Positions 1 through 8,561 of a stretch of DNA of 64,000 nucleotides are shown in pieces. Position 1 is the stretch's first letter. Each line of letters begins with the position of its first letter. The stretch comes from Maricaulis sp. (GTDB taxonomy: Bacteria; Pseudomonadota; Alphaproteobacteria; Caulobacterales; Maricaulaceae). Under the pieces are notes generated by a model. It searched no databases. It saw only the letters and a program-made list of their open reading frames with translations, and was not told the DNA's origin. A program made the position numbers and the translations under genes. The stretch covers positions 744,001-808,000 of the forward strand of contig NZ_JAEPNI010000002.1 in the NCBI RefSeq assembly GCF_017643475.1, written 5' to 3'.

Positions 1-293
1 AGAGCGGACTGGCGGGCCAGGGGCTGGAAGTGTTCGCTGACGGCCTCGAATGCCATCGCCTTCACCAGGCGCGCATCCAACGCCATCAGATCCTCGTCCA
101 GCTCGGCCTGGTGCAGACCGTATTCGCGGAATTCTCTACGAGCCCGGTCAATCGCGCCACTGCGCAGAAGGCAGATGACGGCAGCGTGTTTCAGCCGCGC
201 GTCATCGGGATTTTCCTGGAGGGCCCGCAGACACAGTTCATGCGCGCGTACGAGATTGCCGTTGCGGATCTCTGCGTCGACCGTGTTCTTCAA
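1..293 (-). CDS. TPR protein, DUF4071/MAP3K-TRAF-binding-like, N-terminal part (cut by window edge)
   Basis: Only the first 97 or so codons are inside the window. I start it at TTG 293 because an in-frame TGA lies 13 codons upstream and a strong purine-rich Shine-Dalgarno (GGGAGGGG) sits just before it. The visible part is helical: NGNLVRAHELCLRALQENPD is a typical TPR helix pair, followed by LLRSGAIDRARREFREYGL and LDARLVKAMA. The order 'repeat, then LEARLxKD/LDARLVKA' recalls bacterial tetratricopeptide proteins with a MAP3K TRAFs-binding domain (DUF4071, PF13281), which is family memory rather than a search. It lies 61 bases downstream of the 202-aa unknown gene and shares an operon with the TIR gene. 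Its enzymatic role, if any, would lie in the missing C-terminal part. Confidence 0.65.
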   Translation of the reverse strand, partial: MKNTVDAEIRNGNLVRAHELCLRALQENPDDARLKHAAVICLLRSGAIDRARREFREYGLHQAELDEDLMALDARLVKAMAFEAVSEHFQPLARQSA

Positions 294-354
294 ACGCCCC
301 CTCCCAGAGTGATTGGCGATCGAGCCAGGTCAGAAGGCTGATGAAATACCGGGC

Positions 355-963
355 CTAGGACGGACCGACATCCACATCGACCTCCGGATCAATGATCAAT
401 CGCGTGACTTGCTGCCCGGCATTCTGGGACGCCTCGATGAAGAGCGCAAACTGATGTTTGACACGTTTTTTCACCTTCTGCACACCGATCTGGAAGCTGA
501 ATGGCTTGGCGCTCTGGCCATGCAGGTCCAGCCAGTCCAGGCCACAGAAAAGGGCTTCGGCCCCCTCGGTCTTGAACTTGATGCGGGCTTCCTCGAATCC
601 CCAGCCCGGCGCGTGGACATGGAAGATGATGCGCGCGGGACCGACGACGTGCTGGTCGAACGGGCAATTCATGACACCGGAACACGGCGCCCACATGCCG
701 GCAAGCGCCGAGGTAACCGCCATCCGCATGGTCGCAGAGTTGGTAGTGGCATAATCGTCCACAACCTCATTGAATACCATCAGGATCTGCGTGATTTGGG
801 TATCGTCAAACGCCGGCAATCCCCAGTCACTTCCGTTGACCACGACAAATCCGTCATTGGCTTTCGCAATCAGGCTGAGATAAGTGAGCTCCGGCTCGAA
901 ATCGCAGGCGTCATCAATATTGGCCTGAACCCGGCTGCCATCGAATGATTCTTGGTCGATCAT
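355..963 (-). CDS. Unknown 202-aa protein in TIR operon
   Basis: I do not recognise this protein. The start is placed at ATG 963 (MIDQESFDG) because AGAGAGGGG stands at normal Shine-Dalgarno distance; a GTG seven codons upstream would itself overlap that site. It has no signal peptide and no membrane segment, so it is predicted to be cytoplasmic. The composition is acidic in the N-terminal half and at the C-terminal end (IDPEVDVDVG). Around residues 101-124 there is a stretch containing Cys and His residues (WAPCSGVMNCPFDQHVV, then FHVHAPGW) that might bind a metal, but no spacing matches a known motif. It sits 33 bases after the TIR gene and 61 bases before the TPR gene, so co-transcription is likely. 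Its function can only be guessed from these neighbours. Confidence 0.75.
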   Translation of the reverse strand: MIDQESFDGSRVQANIDDACDFEPELTYLSLIAKANDGFVVVNGSDWGLPAFDDTQITQILMVFNEVVDDYATTNSATMRMAVTSALAGMWAPCSGVMNCPFDQHVVGPARIIFHVHAPGWGFEEARIKFKTEGAEALFCGLDWLDLHGQSAKPFSFQIGVQKVKKRVKHQFALFIEASQNAGQQVTRLIIDPEVDVDVGPS

Positions 964-996
964 GGTAATCCCCTCTCTACTCACAAACTCGGATAT

Positions 997-3018
997 TTAT
1001 TCTGCTGGCTCCATGGCTGCCGCCAGGGCATTGGCCTGTTCCAGCTGGGCACGCAGGAAGATGTGCTCCACCCCTTCCGGGCGGGCTTCATAGGCTGTCA
1101 ATGCCTGGCCCAGCACCGTGTCCGCGTCAGCGTGACGCCCCGCTGCACGGTGTTGTTCCGCCAGAAAATTCGAGATCAACAAGGTATAGATATAGTCCTG
1201 GCTGGACGCGGAGCCGTCTTCGCGGGCGCGGGCAAATTGCACCAGCAAGTTCTCGCCTTCCGAGCGTGATGCCTCTTCCTCACCGATCGCCGCGAGCAGG
1301 CGCATTTGGCTGGCACGGACCTGGACGCGGGCCTCACCGATCTGGTCAAGCTCCGCTGTCTCCCAGCTCTCATGGCTCATCAGACGCGACAGGTTTATCA
1401 TGGCCGCTCGGGCCTCGGCTACCTCACCCGCGAACAGGTGGGCATCAACCAGCAGTGACAGCGTGCGCACCGCATTTATGCGCCAGTTCACGCGGTCCGG
1501 TTCGTGACGGACCAAGGCCTGCGCCTCAAGCGAGGCCGGGATGAGATAGACCAGCGCGTTCTCGACAGATTCCGCGCTGGGCGGGGCTCTCATATAAAGG
1601 TGCATGCGTGCGACATTGGCCTCGGCAACCATGGCATCACGGCGAAGACGCCAGTCATCCTCGAAATTCTCTGCGCCATTGAGTACTTCGATCTGTTCAA
1701 GCAGGTGAAGGATAGCGCCCTGGGCGTCCATATTCTCCTCGCGAACGGAGGCCAGCCAGCCATAGGATCCGGCCAGATTATCGCGTTGGGCGTTAGTCGG
1801 ATATTGCTGGAACGCGCTGGCGAAGTGGTCGCGACCATATTCGAAAGAGGCTTCAGCCTCTTCCAGATTGCCGCGGCGCATCTGGACAATACCCATATTG
1901 TTGCGCGCATGCCCCGCCTCGTTCAGCCATTCCAGATTGGTCGGGTCGATCTCAACCAGCTGTTCGGTAAGCTGTCTGTACTCGTCCCACCGCGCCTCGG
2001 CGATATCCAGCTCCTGCCCAAGAAAGGCGAAATACCCCAGCCAGAAGCTCGACTGGCTGTGCTCGTAGATCCGGGCCGGTTCGGTCGGATCTCGCTCCAG
2101 GATAACGCGGGTGGCCTCGAAAGCAGACGTTGAATAACCGCGCGCAGCTTGCAGATCTCCCTGTGCCAGCTCGATCTCGGCCAGCATGTGTCGCGCCCGG
2201 GCGCTACGTCCGAGCGAATCCGCTGTCATCTCCCGCGAAGGCTGGGCGGAATAGTATTCGATGACCTTCTCCCCAACTGCGTCGAGAACATCGAGACGGC
2301 CAACGGGCTGAAGCTGCGCCTTGAGATCAGTAAGCATGAATTCGATCAAATCCTCTGCTTCCGCTTTTCGATGCTCCGCCTCGGATCGAGCCGACATCGC
2401 AAGCAATGAAAGTGAGGTCATGATTAACGCAAGAGCCGAGGTAACCACCGTGACCGCCGTCACGCGACGCTGTCGCCGTTGCAAATCGCGTTGCAGGATT
2501 TGATCGAGCGGAAGACCGAACAGGCCGGCGACCAGCTTGACGACGCCCGTGCGCTTACCATCCTTGCCCGGGCGGAAATCGGCTCCGGCCGGCTCATCGA
2601 ACCCGCCATCCTCCCGCGGCCGACGCAGGGTGGGTGGGTAACAATTCTCGTTGCTGTCCTCACCGCCGGGTTCACCCGCCGTGATCGCGGCGAGGATCGG
2701 CCGGTCCGGATGCAACTCCCGAAAAACCTCGACCTCCCGATTGACCCATTGTGACTTTGCCGCCGACGGCGAGCAGACCACGATCAGCGCGGCCGACGAA
2801 GCCAGGGCGTCTTGCACGACGGCGGAGAGGTCGTTTGCTGCCGGCAAGTCATCGCGATCCCGGAAAATGCGACCGATCCGGCCGGGAACCGCGCCATCTG
2901 CCGTCACCAGGTGTTTGGGGATCCGGTAGGTCTCGAGCTGACGATGCAGCCAGCGCGCAAAACGCTCATCATCGTGAGAGTAGCTTATAAAAGCTGCGTA
3001 GTTCGAAACGTCGGTCAT
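997..3018 (-). CDS. Membrane-anchored TIR-domain protein with TPR-like C-terminal region
   Basis: 673 aa from ATG 3018 (GGGGA precedes it). Residues 7-110 form a TIR_2-type domain: YAAFISYSHDD at the start, FRDRDDLP near 52, and SQWVNRE at 89-95, which fits SxWxxxE, the motif holding the catalytic glutamate in NAD-cleaving TIRs. A single hydrophobic segment lies at about 186-210 after a basic stretch (QRRQRR), which would keep the TIR domain in the cytoplasm by the positive-inside rule. Next comes LIEFMLTDLKAQLQPVGRLD, a signature I associate with TIR- or kinase-linked TPR proteins, then about 440 residues of degenerate helical repeats. It is the first gene of a three-gene operon. Known bacterial TIR proteins act in phage defence or signalling by degrading or modifying NAD; which one applies here is inference. 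No partner that makes a nucleotide signal is visible. Confidence 0.85.
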   Translation of the reverse strand: MTDVSNYAAFISYSHDDERFARWLHRQLETYRIPKHLVTADGAVPGRIGRIFRDRDDLPAANDLSAVVQDALASSAALIVVCSPSAAKSQWVNREVEVFRELHPDRPILAAITAGEPGGEDSNENCYPPTLRRPREDGGFDEPAGADFRPGKDGKRTGVVKLVAGLFGLPLDQILQRDLQRRQRRVTAVTVVTSALALIMTSLSLLAMSARSEAEHRKAEAEDLIEFMLTDLKAQLQPVGRLDVLDAVGEKVIEYYSAQPSREMTADSLGRSARARHMLAEIELAQGDLQAARGYSTSAFEATRVILERDPTEPARIYEHSQSSFWLGYFAFLGQELDIAEARWDEYRQLTEQLVEIDPTNLEWLNEAGHARNNMGIVQMRRGNLEEAEASFEYGRDHFASAFQQYPTNAQRDNLAGSYGWLASVREENMDAQGAILHLLEQIEVLNGAENFEDDWRLRRDAMVAEANVARMHLYMRAPPSAESVENALVYLIPASLEAQALVRHEPDRVNWRINAVRTLSLLVDAHLFAGEVAEARAAMINLSRLMSHESWETAELDQIGEARVQVRASQMRLLAAIGEEEASRSEGENLLVQFARAREDGSASSQDYIYTLLISNFLAEQHRAAGRHADADTVLGQALTAYEARPEGVEHIFLRAQLEQANALAAAMEPAE

Positions 3019-3056
3019 GCGAGTCCCCAAAATCACTCACCGACCACTCTCCTTCA

Positions 3057-3069
3057 CACGCATTGCGTG
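3057..3069. promoter_or_regulatory. Perfect 13-bp palindrome upstream of TIR operon
   Basis: CACGCATTGCGTG is a perfect inverted repeat with a single central base. It is 38 bases upstream of the TIR start codon, where an operator or start-proximal regulatory site would lie. No regulator gene is next to it, so the binding protein is unknown. Confidence 0.35.
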
Positions 3070-3142
3070 CGCAAGCAGAAGCGAAGCCCAGCTTGTTGAA
3101 AATGGTCACGATTTTGGGCGGCATACCGATTGGAAGCGATAG

Positions 3143-3196
3143 GGCGGAGTGCGACGCGCTGATCAGGCGCTTATTGGGCAAGTGCCGCACTCCGCC
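3143..3196. repeat. 11-bp perfect inverted repeat with 32-base loop
   Basis: GGCGGAGTGCG at 3143-3153 is the exact reverse complement of CGCACTCCGCC at 3186-3196. The loop contains a smaller GCGC/GCGC stem around TGATCAG. It occupies the 280-base gap between the TIR operon and the DUF3108 gene. No T-run follows on either strand, so it is not an ordinary terminator. It could be a folded RNA or a cruciform-forming site. Confidence 0.45.
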
Positions 3197-3271
3197 AAGC
3201 ATGCTGAGGGATGTTTTGGGGCCATCCCGGTCGGCAGCCAGAGCAATCTAGCGAGCTTCGTGGGCGCTTCG

Positions 3272-3289
3272 CGTGACTGCGGTCACGCC
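3272..3289 (-). terminator. Terminator-like hairpin after the DUF3108 gene
   Basis: GCGTGAC and GTCACGC pair perfectly around a four-base loop, ten bases after the stop codon of the minus-strand gene at 3299. There is no U-tract beyond the stem on the minus strand, so intrinsic termination would be weak. An mRNA 3'-end stabiliser is an alternative. Confidence 0.35.
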
Positions 3290-3298
3290 ATAAAACTT

Positions 3299-4144
3299 TT
3301 ATGCAGCAGAAACTTGCGCGAGTTCGATCGTCACACCGCCGAGACCGGCGCGCGTATAGAGCCGGACTGGCAGATAGTATCGGCCACCATCTATCGGAGC
3401 GAGCCAGATCCGCAAGGGCTGGCTGAGTTCGCGCTCGCTGGGATAATCTTCCGGATCATATCCCGAGATCGGCTCGTACCAGATATCACACAAAACCGCC
3501 TCACCGCGCCATCCACGTGTCCGGATGCGGTCACGGCCGCGATTTTCGAGGCGCAGATTGTATCGCGATTTGCCGTCAAACACCGGCAGCACCCCTTCAC
3601 AACCACGCCCCTCATCCCGGTTCAACTGCTCTGACAGGGCAACAAAGGCGGACATCGGATCGATCGCGCCAGTGCGATCATCCTCCGAAGCCGGTGGCAC
3701 GCCCCAGGAGCCAAAGGGCGGCTCGACTGCAGATCGGGCAACCCCTTCGGCGAAGCTCACCTCGACCGAGCGGACCTTGCGTCCGGTCCGCTCGACATGG
3801 GCATAACGACGAGGCGAGGCCTCGGTATCTTCGATATATCCCTGCACTTCCGCATTGATGTCAAAATCAGTGAACAGTGCTGCCAGCCCGGCTGCCTCGA
3901 TCCGGGTGCTGGCGGAGTAGGCGGTATCCGCGAGCCGGGCCTCGAAAACGATGTCACCCACCGGGAAAATCAGAACGCGACTGGAATAACGCGCAGTCAG
4001 GGAAAACGTATCCTGCGCAGGGACAACCGCGTCTTCACTGGCCACAGAGGCCGGTGCCGTCAGCAATGACAGGCCCAAACAGGCCGGCACGGCCAGTCGC
4101 ACAATCGAGTGTGAAACCGCGGATAGTCGAGACAGGAAAACCAT
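3299..4144 (-). CDS. DUF3108-family exported protein
   Basis: About 281 aa. I prefer ATG 4144 because MVFLSRLSAV begins a normal signal peptide (basic start, hydrophobic LAVPACLGLSLLTA, Ala-x-Ser-x cleavage near SVASED); an in-frame ATG at 4162 would add six residues including two Trp. The mature part begins with FSLTARYSSRVLIFPVGDIVFEA, followed by YSASTRIEAAGLAALFTDF and, near the end, LRIWLAPIDGGRYYLPVRL. These are hallmarks of DUF3108, a beta-strand-rich periplasmic family often encoded near cell-envelope or metabolic genes. Four Cys-poor strands and the GRYYLPVRL ending match the family. The specific function is unknown. It is divergent from the aldo/keto reductase gene. Confidence 0.75.
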   Translation of the reverse strand: MVFLSRLSAVSHSIVRLAVPACLGLSLLTAPASVASEDAVVPAQDTFSLTARYSSRVLIFPVGDIVFEARLADTAYSASTRIEAAGLAALFTDFDINAEVQGYIEDTEASPRRYAHVERTGRKVRSVEVSFAEGVARSAVEPPFGSWGVPPASEDDRTGAIDPMSAFVALSEQLNRDEGRGCEGVLPVFDGKSRYNLRLENRGRDRIRTRGWRGEAVLCDIWYEPISGYDPEDYPSERELSQPLRIWLAPIDGGRYYLPVRLYTRAGLGGVTIELAQVSAA

Positions 4145-4203
4145 CCACCAAGAATGACACATGCGGCTTTGCGCTCCAATTTGGATAACGCTAACATGCC
4201 GCC

Positions 4204-5097
4204 ATGACCCCGCTTGCTCAAACCGATCTCGTCTGGGGCGCCTGGCGCGCCCGCCAGAACCAGCATACCCGCGAGCCGTCAGGCTTTGCCGACCTGCTCG
4301 CCCGATGTCTGGACCTGGATATCGACTGGATCGATCACGCGGATATCTATGATGATGGTGCCGTCGAAGCCCTGCACGGCGAGGCGCTGGCGCATCTTGA
4401 TGCCGAGCAGCTCAAGCGACTGCACGTCATCACCAAGTGCGGTGTACGGTTTCCCAGCCCCGGCCAGCCCGGCGTGCGCACAGTGCACTATCGGTCCGAC
4501 GCCGCCTATATCCAGCAGCAAGCAGAGGCCTCTCTGAAACGGCTCGGCGTGGAGCAGATCGGCCTCTATTTGCTGCATCGACCGGATTATCTGATGCGCG
4601 CAGATGAAACGGCACGGGCACTGGAGGACCTCGTTTCCGCAGGCAAGGTCGCCGCTTACGGCGCCTCCAACTTCTCCATACACCAGCTCAGCCGCCTTCA
4701 GGCCGCCAGCGATCTGCCGATCGCCGCGCACCAGATCGAAATTTCGGTGTGCGAGAGCTCAGCGCTCGATGATGGCCGATTGGACCGGGCCGCGCAGGCG
4801 AGTATGCCCCTCCTGGCCTGGTCCCCGCTGGCTGGCGGACGATTGTTTGGTGGCAGCGATGCATTCGCGCCTGTCCGCGCATGCCTTGAACGTGTCCAGC
4901 AGGATATGGATGCAGGTGGAATCGACGAGATCGCGCTTGCCTGGTTGAAAAACCTGCCAGCGCATACAATCCCGATCCTGGGCACGATGAAACCGGAACG
5001 GCTGGAACGACAAGCCAACGCCTACCGCCAGATCACGCTGGACCGCCAGGACTGGTACGCCCTCCTCGAAGCGGCACGGGGAGCGCCAGTTCCCTAA
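4204..5097 (+). CDS. Aldo/keto reductase (YdhF-like)
   Basis: 297 aa, NADPH-dependent oxidoreductase with a TIM-barrel fold. The catalytic region is visible as IDWIDHADIYDDGAVEALHG, where the Asp and Tyr correspond to the AKR catalytic Asp-Tyr; the second-half motifs are KVAAYGASNFSIHQLSRL and PIAAHQIEIS, and the cofactor end is IPILGTMKPERLERQ. The length and the WGAWR start resemble E. coli YdhF, an AKR of undefined physiological substrate. The start at ATG 4204 is 60 bases from the divergent gene. It converges on eda, and the two stop codons share the four bases CTAA. The substrate cannot be predicted. Confidence 0.85.
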   Translation: MTPLAQTDLVWGAWRARQNQHTREPSGFADLLARCLDLDIDWIDHADIYDDGAVEALHGEALAHLDAEQLKRLHVITKCGVRFPSPGQPGVRTVHYRSDAAYIQQQAEASLKRLGVEQIGLYLLHRPDYLMRADETARALEDLVSAGKVAAYGASNFSIHQLSRLQAASDLPIAAHQIEISVCESSALDDGRLDRAAQASMPLLAWSPLAGGRLFGGSDAFAPVRACLERVQQDMDAGGIDEIALAWLKNLPAHTIPILGTMKPERLERQANAYRQITLDRQDWYALLEAARGAPVP

Positions 5098-5723
5098 CCC
5101 TTCAGGGATGTCGCGAACCGGGCATTGGCTTCGATCTCATCCCACTGACCGGCCTCGATCATTGCGGCATTGGCAATCCAGGACCCTCCGACGCAGGCGA
5201 CATTCGGTGTCGCCAGGTAATCAGCCGCACGCTCGCGGGTGATCGAACCGGTCGGGCAGAAACGAATATCCGGCAGTGGTCCCTTGAGAGATTTGAGATA
5301 ATCCAGCCCGCCAGCCTGTTCAGCCGGGAAGAATTTCATCGCTTCGAAACCCGCTGCCGACGCCGTCATGGCCTCGCTCGCGGTTGCCACACCCGGCAGT
5401 GCAGGTACGTCCACGGCGAGCATCGCGGCAGCAAGCTCATCCGTCAGGCCCGGCGACACCAGGAAGTGAGCTCCGGCCGCAACCGACCGGGTCACATCAT
5501 CGCCCGTGCGCAGCGTGCCCATGCCGACAATCAACTCTGGCTCGGCAGCCTGCATGCGCTGCATGACCTCGATGGCAGCATCTGTGCGCAAGGTCATCTC
5601 GACCACGCGCAAACCGCCGCGCGCGAGCGCATGCGCCAGGGGCTCGGCGTCGGCCGCATTCTTGACCGCCAGAACCGGGATCACGCTGGCCGCGGCCAGC
5701 AGCTCGTCCATGGAAACTTCCAT
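5094..5723 (-). CDS. eda: KDPG aldolase (2-dehydro-3-deoxy-phosphogluconate aldolase)
   Basis: 209 aa, the family length. It splits 2-keto-3-deoxy-6-phosphogluconate into pyruvate and glyceraldehyde-3-phosphate, the last Entner-Doudoroff step. Key residues are in place: Glu42 in VVEMTLRT, the Schiff-base Lys130 in KFFPAE, GMGTL near 67, FCPTGSI near 155 and the phosphate loop VGGSW. The start ATG 5723 overlaps the glk stop codon by one base, so translation is coupled. It is the final gene of the zwf-pgl-edd-glk-eda operon. It may also act on 4-hydroxy-2-oxoglutarate, as the E. coli enzyme does. Confidence 0.97.
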   Translation of the reverse strand: MEVSMDELLAAASVIPVLAVKNAADAEPLAHALARGGLRVVEMTLRTDAAIEVMQRMQAAEPELIVGMGTLRTGDDVTRSVAAGAHFLVSPGLTDELAAAMLAVDVPALPGVATASEAMTASAAGFEAMKFFPAEQAGGLDYLKSLKGPLPDIRFCPTGSITRERAADYLATPNVACVGGSWIANAAMIEAGQWDEIEANARFATSLKG

Positions 5724-6697
5724 TAAAGGCCTCCAGCTTCTGCCAGAGCGGCAGCGCCCAGAAGCGCAGCCTTGTCGGACAGGATGAGATTGACGGGAAT
5801 GTTGGACACATAATGCGTCATAGGTCCGCGACGTTGAAAACGGGCTTCAAAGGCGCTGTCCGGAACCAGTTCGCGAATTCTTGGCAGAATACCGCCGCCA
5901 AGATAGATCCCGCCGCGTGCGCCAGCGATAACCGCGACATCACCGGCATAGGCGCCCAGCACGGCGCAAAACAGGTCAACGACCCGGCGACAGATCGAAT
6001 TCGGATCGCTGATCGCCTCGGCCGTGACGTCCTCGGGTCGATGACCGGGCCAGGGTTCGCCGGAGAGATGGCACAGCGCGCGGTGGATGTTCACCAGACC
6101 GCGCCCCGACAACAGGCGCTCCCAGGAGACAAAACCATACTCGTCCGCGATAAACCGCCCGACCGCGATTTCTTCCTCGGTCCGGGGTGCGAAACCGGCA
6201 TGACCGCCTTCCGTCGCGACAACATTGACACCATCACCGCGCGGGATGACCAGGCCGAGACCCAGCCCGGTGCCTGGCCCGAGCACGGCACAAGGCGCTC
6301 CGGGGATCGCAGTGCCCTTGTGCAAGGTCATCAAAGCGTCTCGACCGCTCAGAGGTGCGCCCCTTGCCTGGGCCGCGAAATCATTGACCGGCAGAAGTTG
6401 TTCCAGGCGCAAATCTTCCGCCAGGTCCTTTGGGCAGAACCGCCAGGTGGAGTTGGTCAACTTGACCTTGCCCTCGGATACTGGCCCGGCTACGGCAAAG
6501 CAGGCACGCGACGGGTGCCCGCCTGAGCAACTCTCCAGAAAAGCATGCGCAGCGTCACGCAGGTTCTCGAAATCCTCGTTTTTGAGCCGTCGCGTTTCTT
6601 CCAGTTCAAACCCGGAACGCACAGACCCTGACACCATTGCAAACCTTGCATTGGTGCCGCCGATATCGGCTACGAGATATCGATCAACCATACCCAT
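5723..6697 (-). CDS. glk: Glucokinase
   Basis: 324 aa, ATP-dependent phosphorylation of glucose to glucose-6-phosphate, feeding zwf in the same operon. The N-terminal phosphate-binding motif VADIGGTNARF is at residues 9-19, and GPGTGLGLGLV is the second nucleotide-binding loop. VATEGGHAGFAPRTEEE and VSWERLLSGRGLVNIHRAL match the bacterial Glk (COG0837) group, not the ROK family. ATG 6697 follows the edd stop after two bases; an internal ATG two codons later is also possible. No sugar transporter is present in the operon, so the source of free glucose is not shown here. Confidence 0.95.
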   Translation of the reverse strand: MGMVDRYLVADIGGTNARFAMVSGSVRSGFELEETRRLKNEDFENLRDAAHAFLESCSGGHPSRACFAVAGPVSEGKVKLTNSTWRFCPKDLAEDLRLEQLLPVNDFAAQARGAPLSGRDALMTLHKGTAIPGAPCAVLGPGTGLGLGLVIPRGDGVNVVATEGGHAGFAPRTEEEIAVGRFIADEYGFVSWERLLSGRGLVNIHRALCHLSGEPWPGHRPEDVTAEAISDPNSICRRVVDLFCAVLGAYAGDVAVIAGARGGIYLGGGILPRIRELVPDSAFEARFQRRGPMTHYVSNIPVNLILSDKAALLGAAALAEAGGL

Positions 6698-6699
6698 GG

Positions 6700-8544
6700 T
6701 CAGACCGTCACCATATCACGAACAATATTCTCGCCGAGCCCCGGAATGGCGATCGCTCCCTCTTCAGCCGCACTGGCAACGGCCCTGAAACCAGCAAAGA
6801 GCTCTCGCCCCATTCCCAGCGTCGCAGATGTATCAAGACGCGCCTGCTCGCGCTTGTCGAAGCCGGGTCCGGTCAGCTGCAACGTGCCGGCGTCTGCGTG
6901 CAAACTGATCATGTCCCCGTCACTCACCCGCGCGAGCGGTCCCCCAAGCGCTGCTTCCGGACTGACATGAATTGCTGCCGGCACTTTCCCCGAAGCACCG
7001 GACATGCGTCCGTCCGTGACCAGCGCCACCTTGAAGCCGCGATCTTGTAACGACCCCAGCGCGGGCGTCAATTTGTGCAATTCCGGCATGCCATTGGCAC
7101 GCGGCCCCTGGAACCGCAGCACAGCCACAAAATCGCGTTCCAGCTCACCTGCCTTGAAAGCCGCCATCAAGTCATCCTGGCTGTCAAACACGATGGCTGG
7201 CGCTTCAACCACTCGGTTCTCCGGTTTCACGGCAGAGACCTTGATCACCGAGCGTCCGAGATTGCCGTCGAGAACCCGCAAACCGCCATCAGCGGAAAAC
7301 GGCTCGGCGACCGGGCGGACAATGTCCAGATTGGCGCTTTCGCGCGTACCTTCAGACCAGTCCAGCTCACCATCCCTGTCATAGGGCTCGCGGGTATAGT
7401 GCTGCAGCCCGTCGCCCGCGACCGTCTTCACATCACCATGCAACAGACCAGCCTCCAGAAGCTCACGGATCACCAGGGCAAGGCCGCCTGCCGCGTGGAA
7501 ATGGTTCACATCTGCCGGGCCGTTGGGATAGACGCGGCAAAGCAACGGTGTCACCGAGGCGAGGTCGTCGAAATCCTGCCAGTTGATGGCGATACCGGCC
7601 GCACGCGCAATGGCGATCAGATGGATGGTGTGATTGGTGGAGCCACCTGTAGCGTGCAGGCCGACAATGGCATTGAGAATGGCCCGCTCGTCGACAATAT
7701 GGCCGAGCGGCGTGAATTCATCGCCGGAGTGCACCAGGTCCAGCGCCCGTTTGGCCGCAGCACGTGTCAGCTTCTCGCGCAGCGGGTCGGTCGGATTGAT
7801 GAAGGCAGATCCGGGCACGTGAAGGCCCATGATTTCCATCAGCATCTGGTTTGAGTTGGCAGTACCGTAGAAGGTGCAGGTTCCCGGCGAATGATAACTC
7901 TTGCTCTCGGCCTCCAGCAGGGCATCGCGACCGACCTTGCCCTCGGCATAAAGCTGGCGCACTCGAGCCTTTTCGGGATTGGGCAGGCCGGAACGCATTG
8001 GGCCTGCTGGCACAAAAATCGACGGCAGATGACCAAAACGCAGCGCGCCCATCATCAGACCCGGGATGATCTTGTCGCACACGCCCAGAAACAGCGCCGC
8101 ATCAAACATGTTGTGGGAGAGCCCGACTGCCGTGGCCATGGCGATGACATCGCGGCTGAACAGGGACAACTCCATCCCGTCCTGGCCCTGGGTGACACCG
8201 TCACACATGGCCGGCACACCGCCTGCGACCTGCGCGACACCGCCATGTTTGCGCAGCTCATCACGAATGATTTCCGGATAGGTTTCAAACGGCTGGTGCG
8301 CGGACAGCATATCATTATAGGCGGTGATAATGCCGACATTAGCACTGCCACCATCTTTCAACGCCCGCTTGTCGGTACCGCCACAGGCCGCAAAGCCGTG
8401 GGCCAGGTTTCCACAGGACAGGACGTCTCGATTGCGCCCTTCGCCGATCGCGCGCTCAATCTGGTCCAGATAGGCCTGGCGGGTCGGGCGGGAGCGCTCA
8501 CGGACACGTTCGGTAACGCGGTGGAGGGTATCATTGAGTGACAT
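6700..8544 (-). CDS. edd: 6-phosphogluconate dehydratase
   Basis: 614 aa from ATG 8544 ([10 protein letters not shown]). This start is chosen because GAGG lies seven bases upstream; a start 30 bases earlier would overlap pgl. The enzyme converts 6-phosphogluconate to KDPG using an iron-sulfur cluster. Family marks are [34 protein letters not shown], the cluster-cysteine loop [37 protein letters not shown] and the C-terminal [23 protein letters not shown]. It belongs to the IlvD/Edd family; the presence of a separate ilvD at 14472 and the ED neighbourhood make Edd the clear choice. Confidence 0.97.
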   Translation of the reverse strand: MSLNDTLHRVTERVRERSRPTRQAYLDQIERAIGEGRNRDVLSCGNLAHGFAACGGTDKRALKDGGSANVGIITAYNDMLSAHQPFETYPEIIRDELRKHGGVAQVAGGVPAMCDGVTQGQDGMELSLFSRDVIAMATAVGLSHNMFDAALFLGVCDKIIPGLMMGALRFGHLPSIFVPAGPMRSGLPNPEKARVRQLYAEGKVGRDALLEAESKSYHSPGTCTFYGTANSNQMLMEIMGLHVPGSAFINPTDPLREKLTRAAAKRALDLVHSGDEFTPLGHIVDERAILNAIVGLHATGGSTNHTIHLIAIARAAGIAINWQDFDDLASVTPLLCRVYPNGPADVNHFHAAGGLALVIRELLEAGLLHGDVKTVAGDGLQHYTREPYDRDGELDWSEGTRESANLDIVRPVAEPFSADGGLRVLDGNLGRSVIKVSAVKPENRVVEAPAIVFDSQDDLMAAFKAGELERDFVAVLRFQGPRANGMPELHKLTPALGSLQDRGFKVALVTDGRMSGASGKVPAAIHVSPEAALGGPLARVSDGDMISLHADAGTLQLTGPGFDKREQARLDTSATLGMGRELFAGFRAVASAAEEGAIAIPGLGENIVRDMVTV

Positions 8545-8561
8545 GCAAGCGCCTCGTTCGT

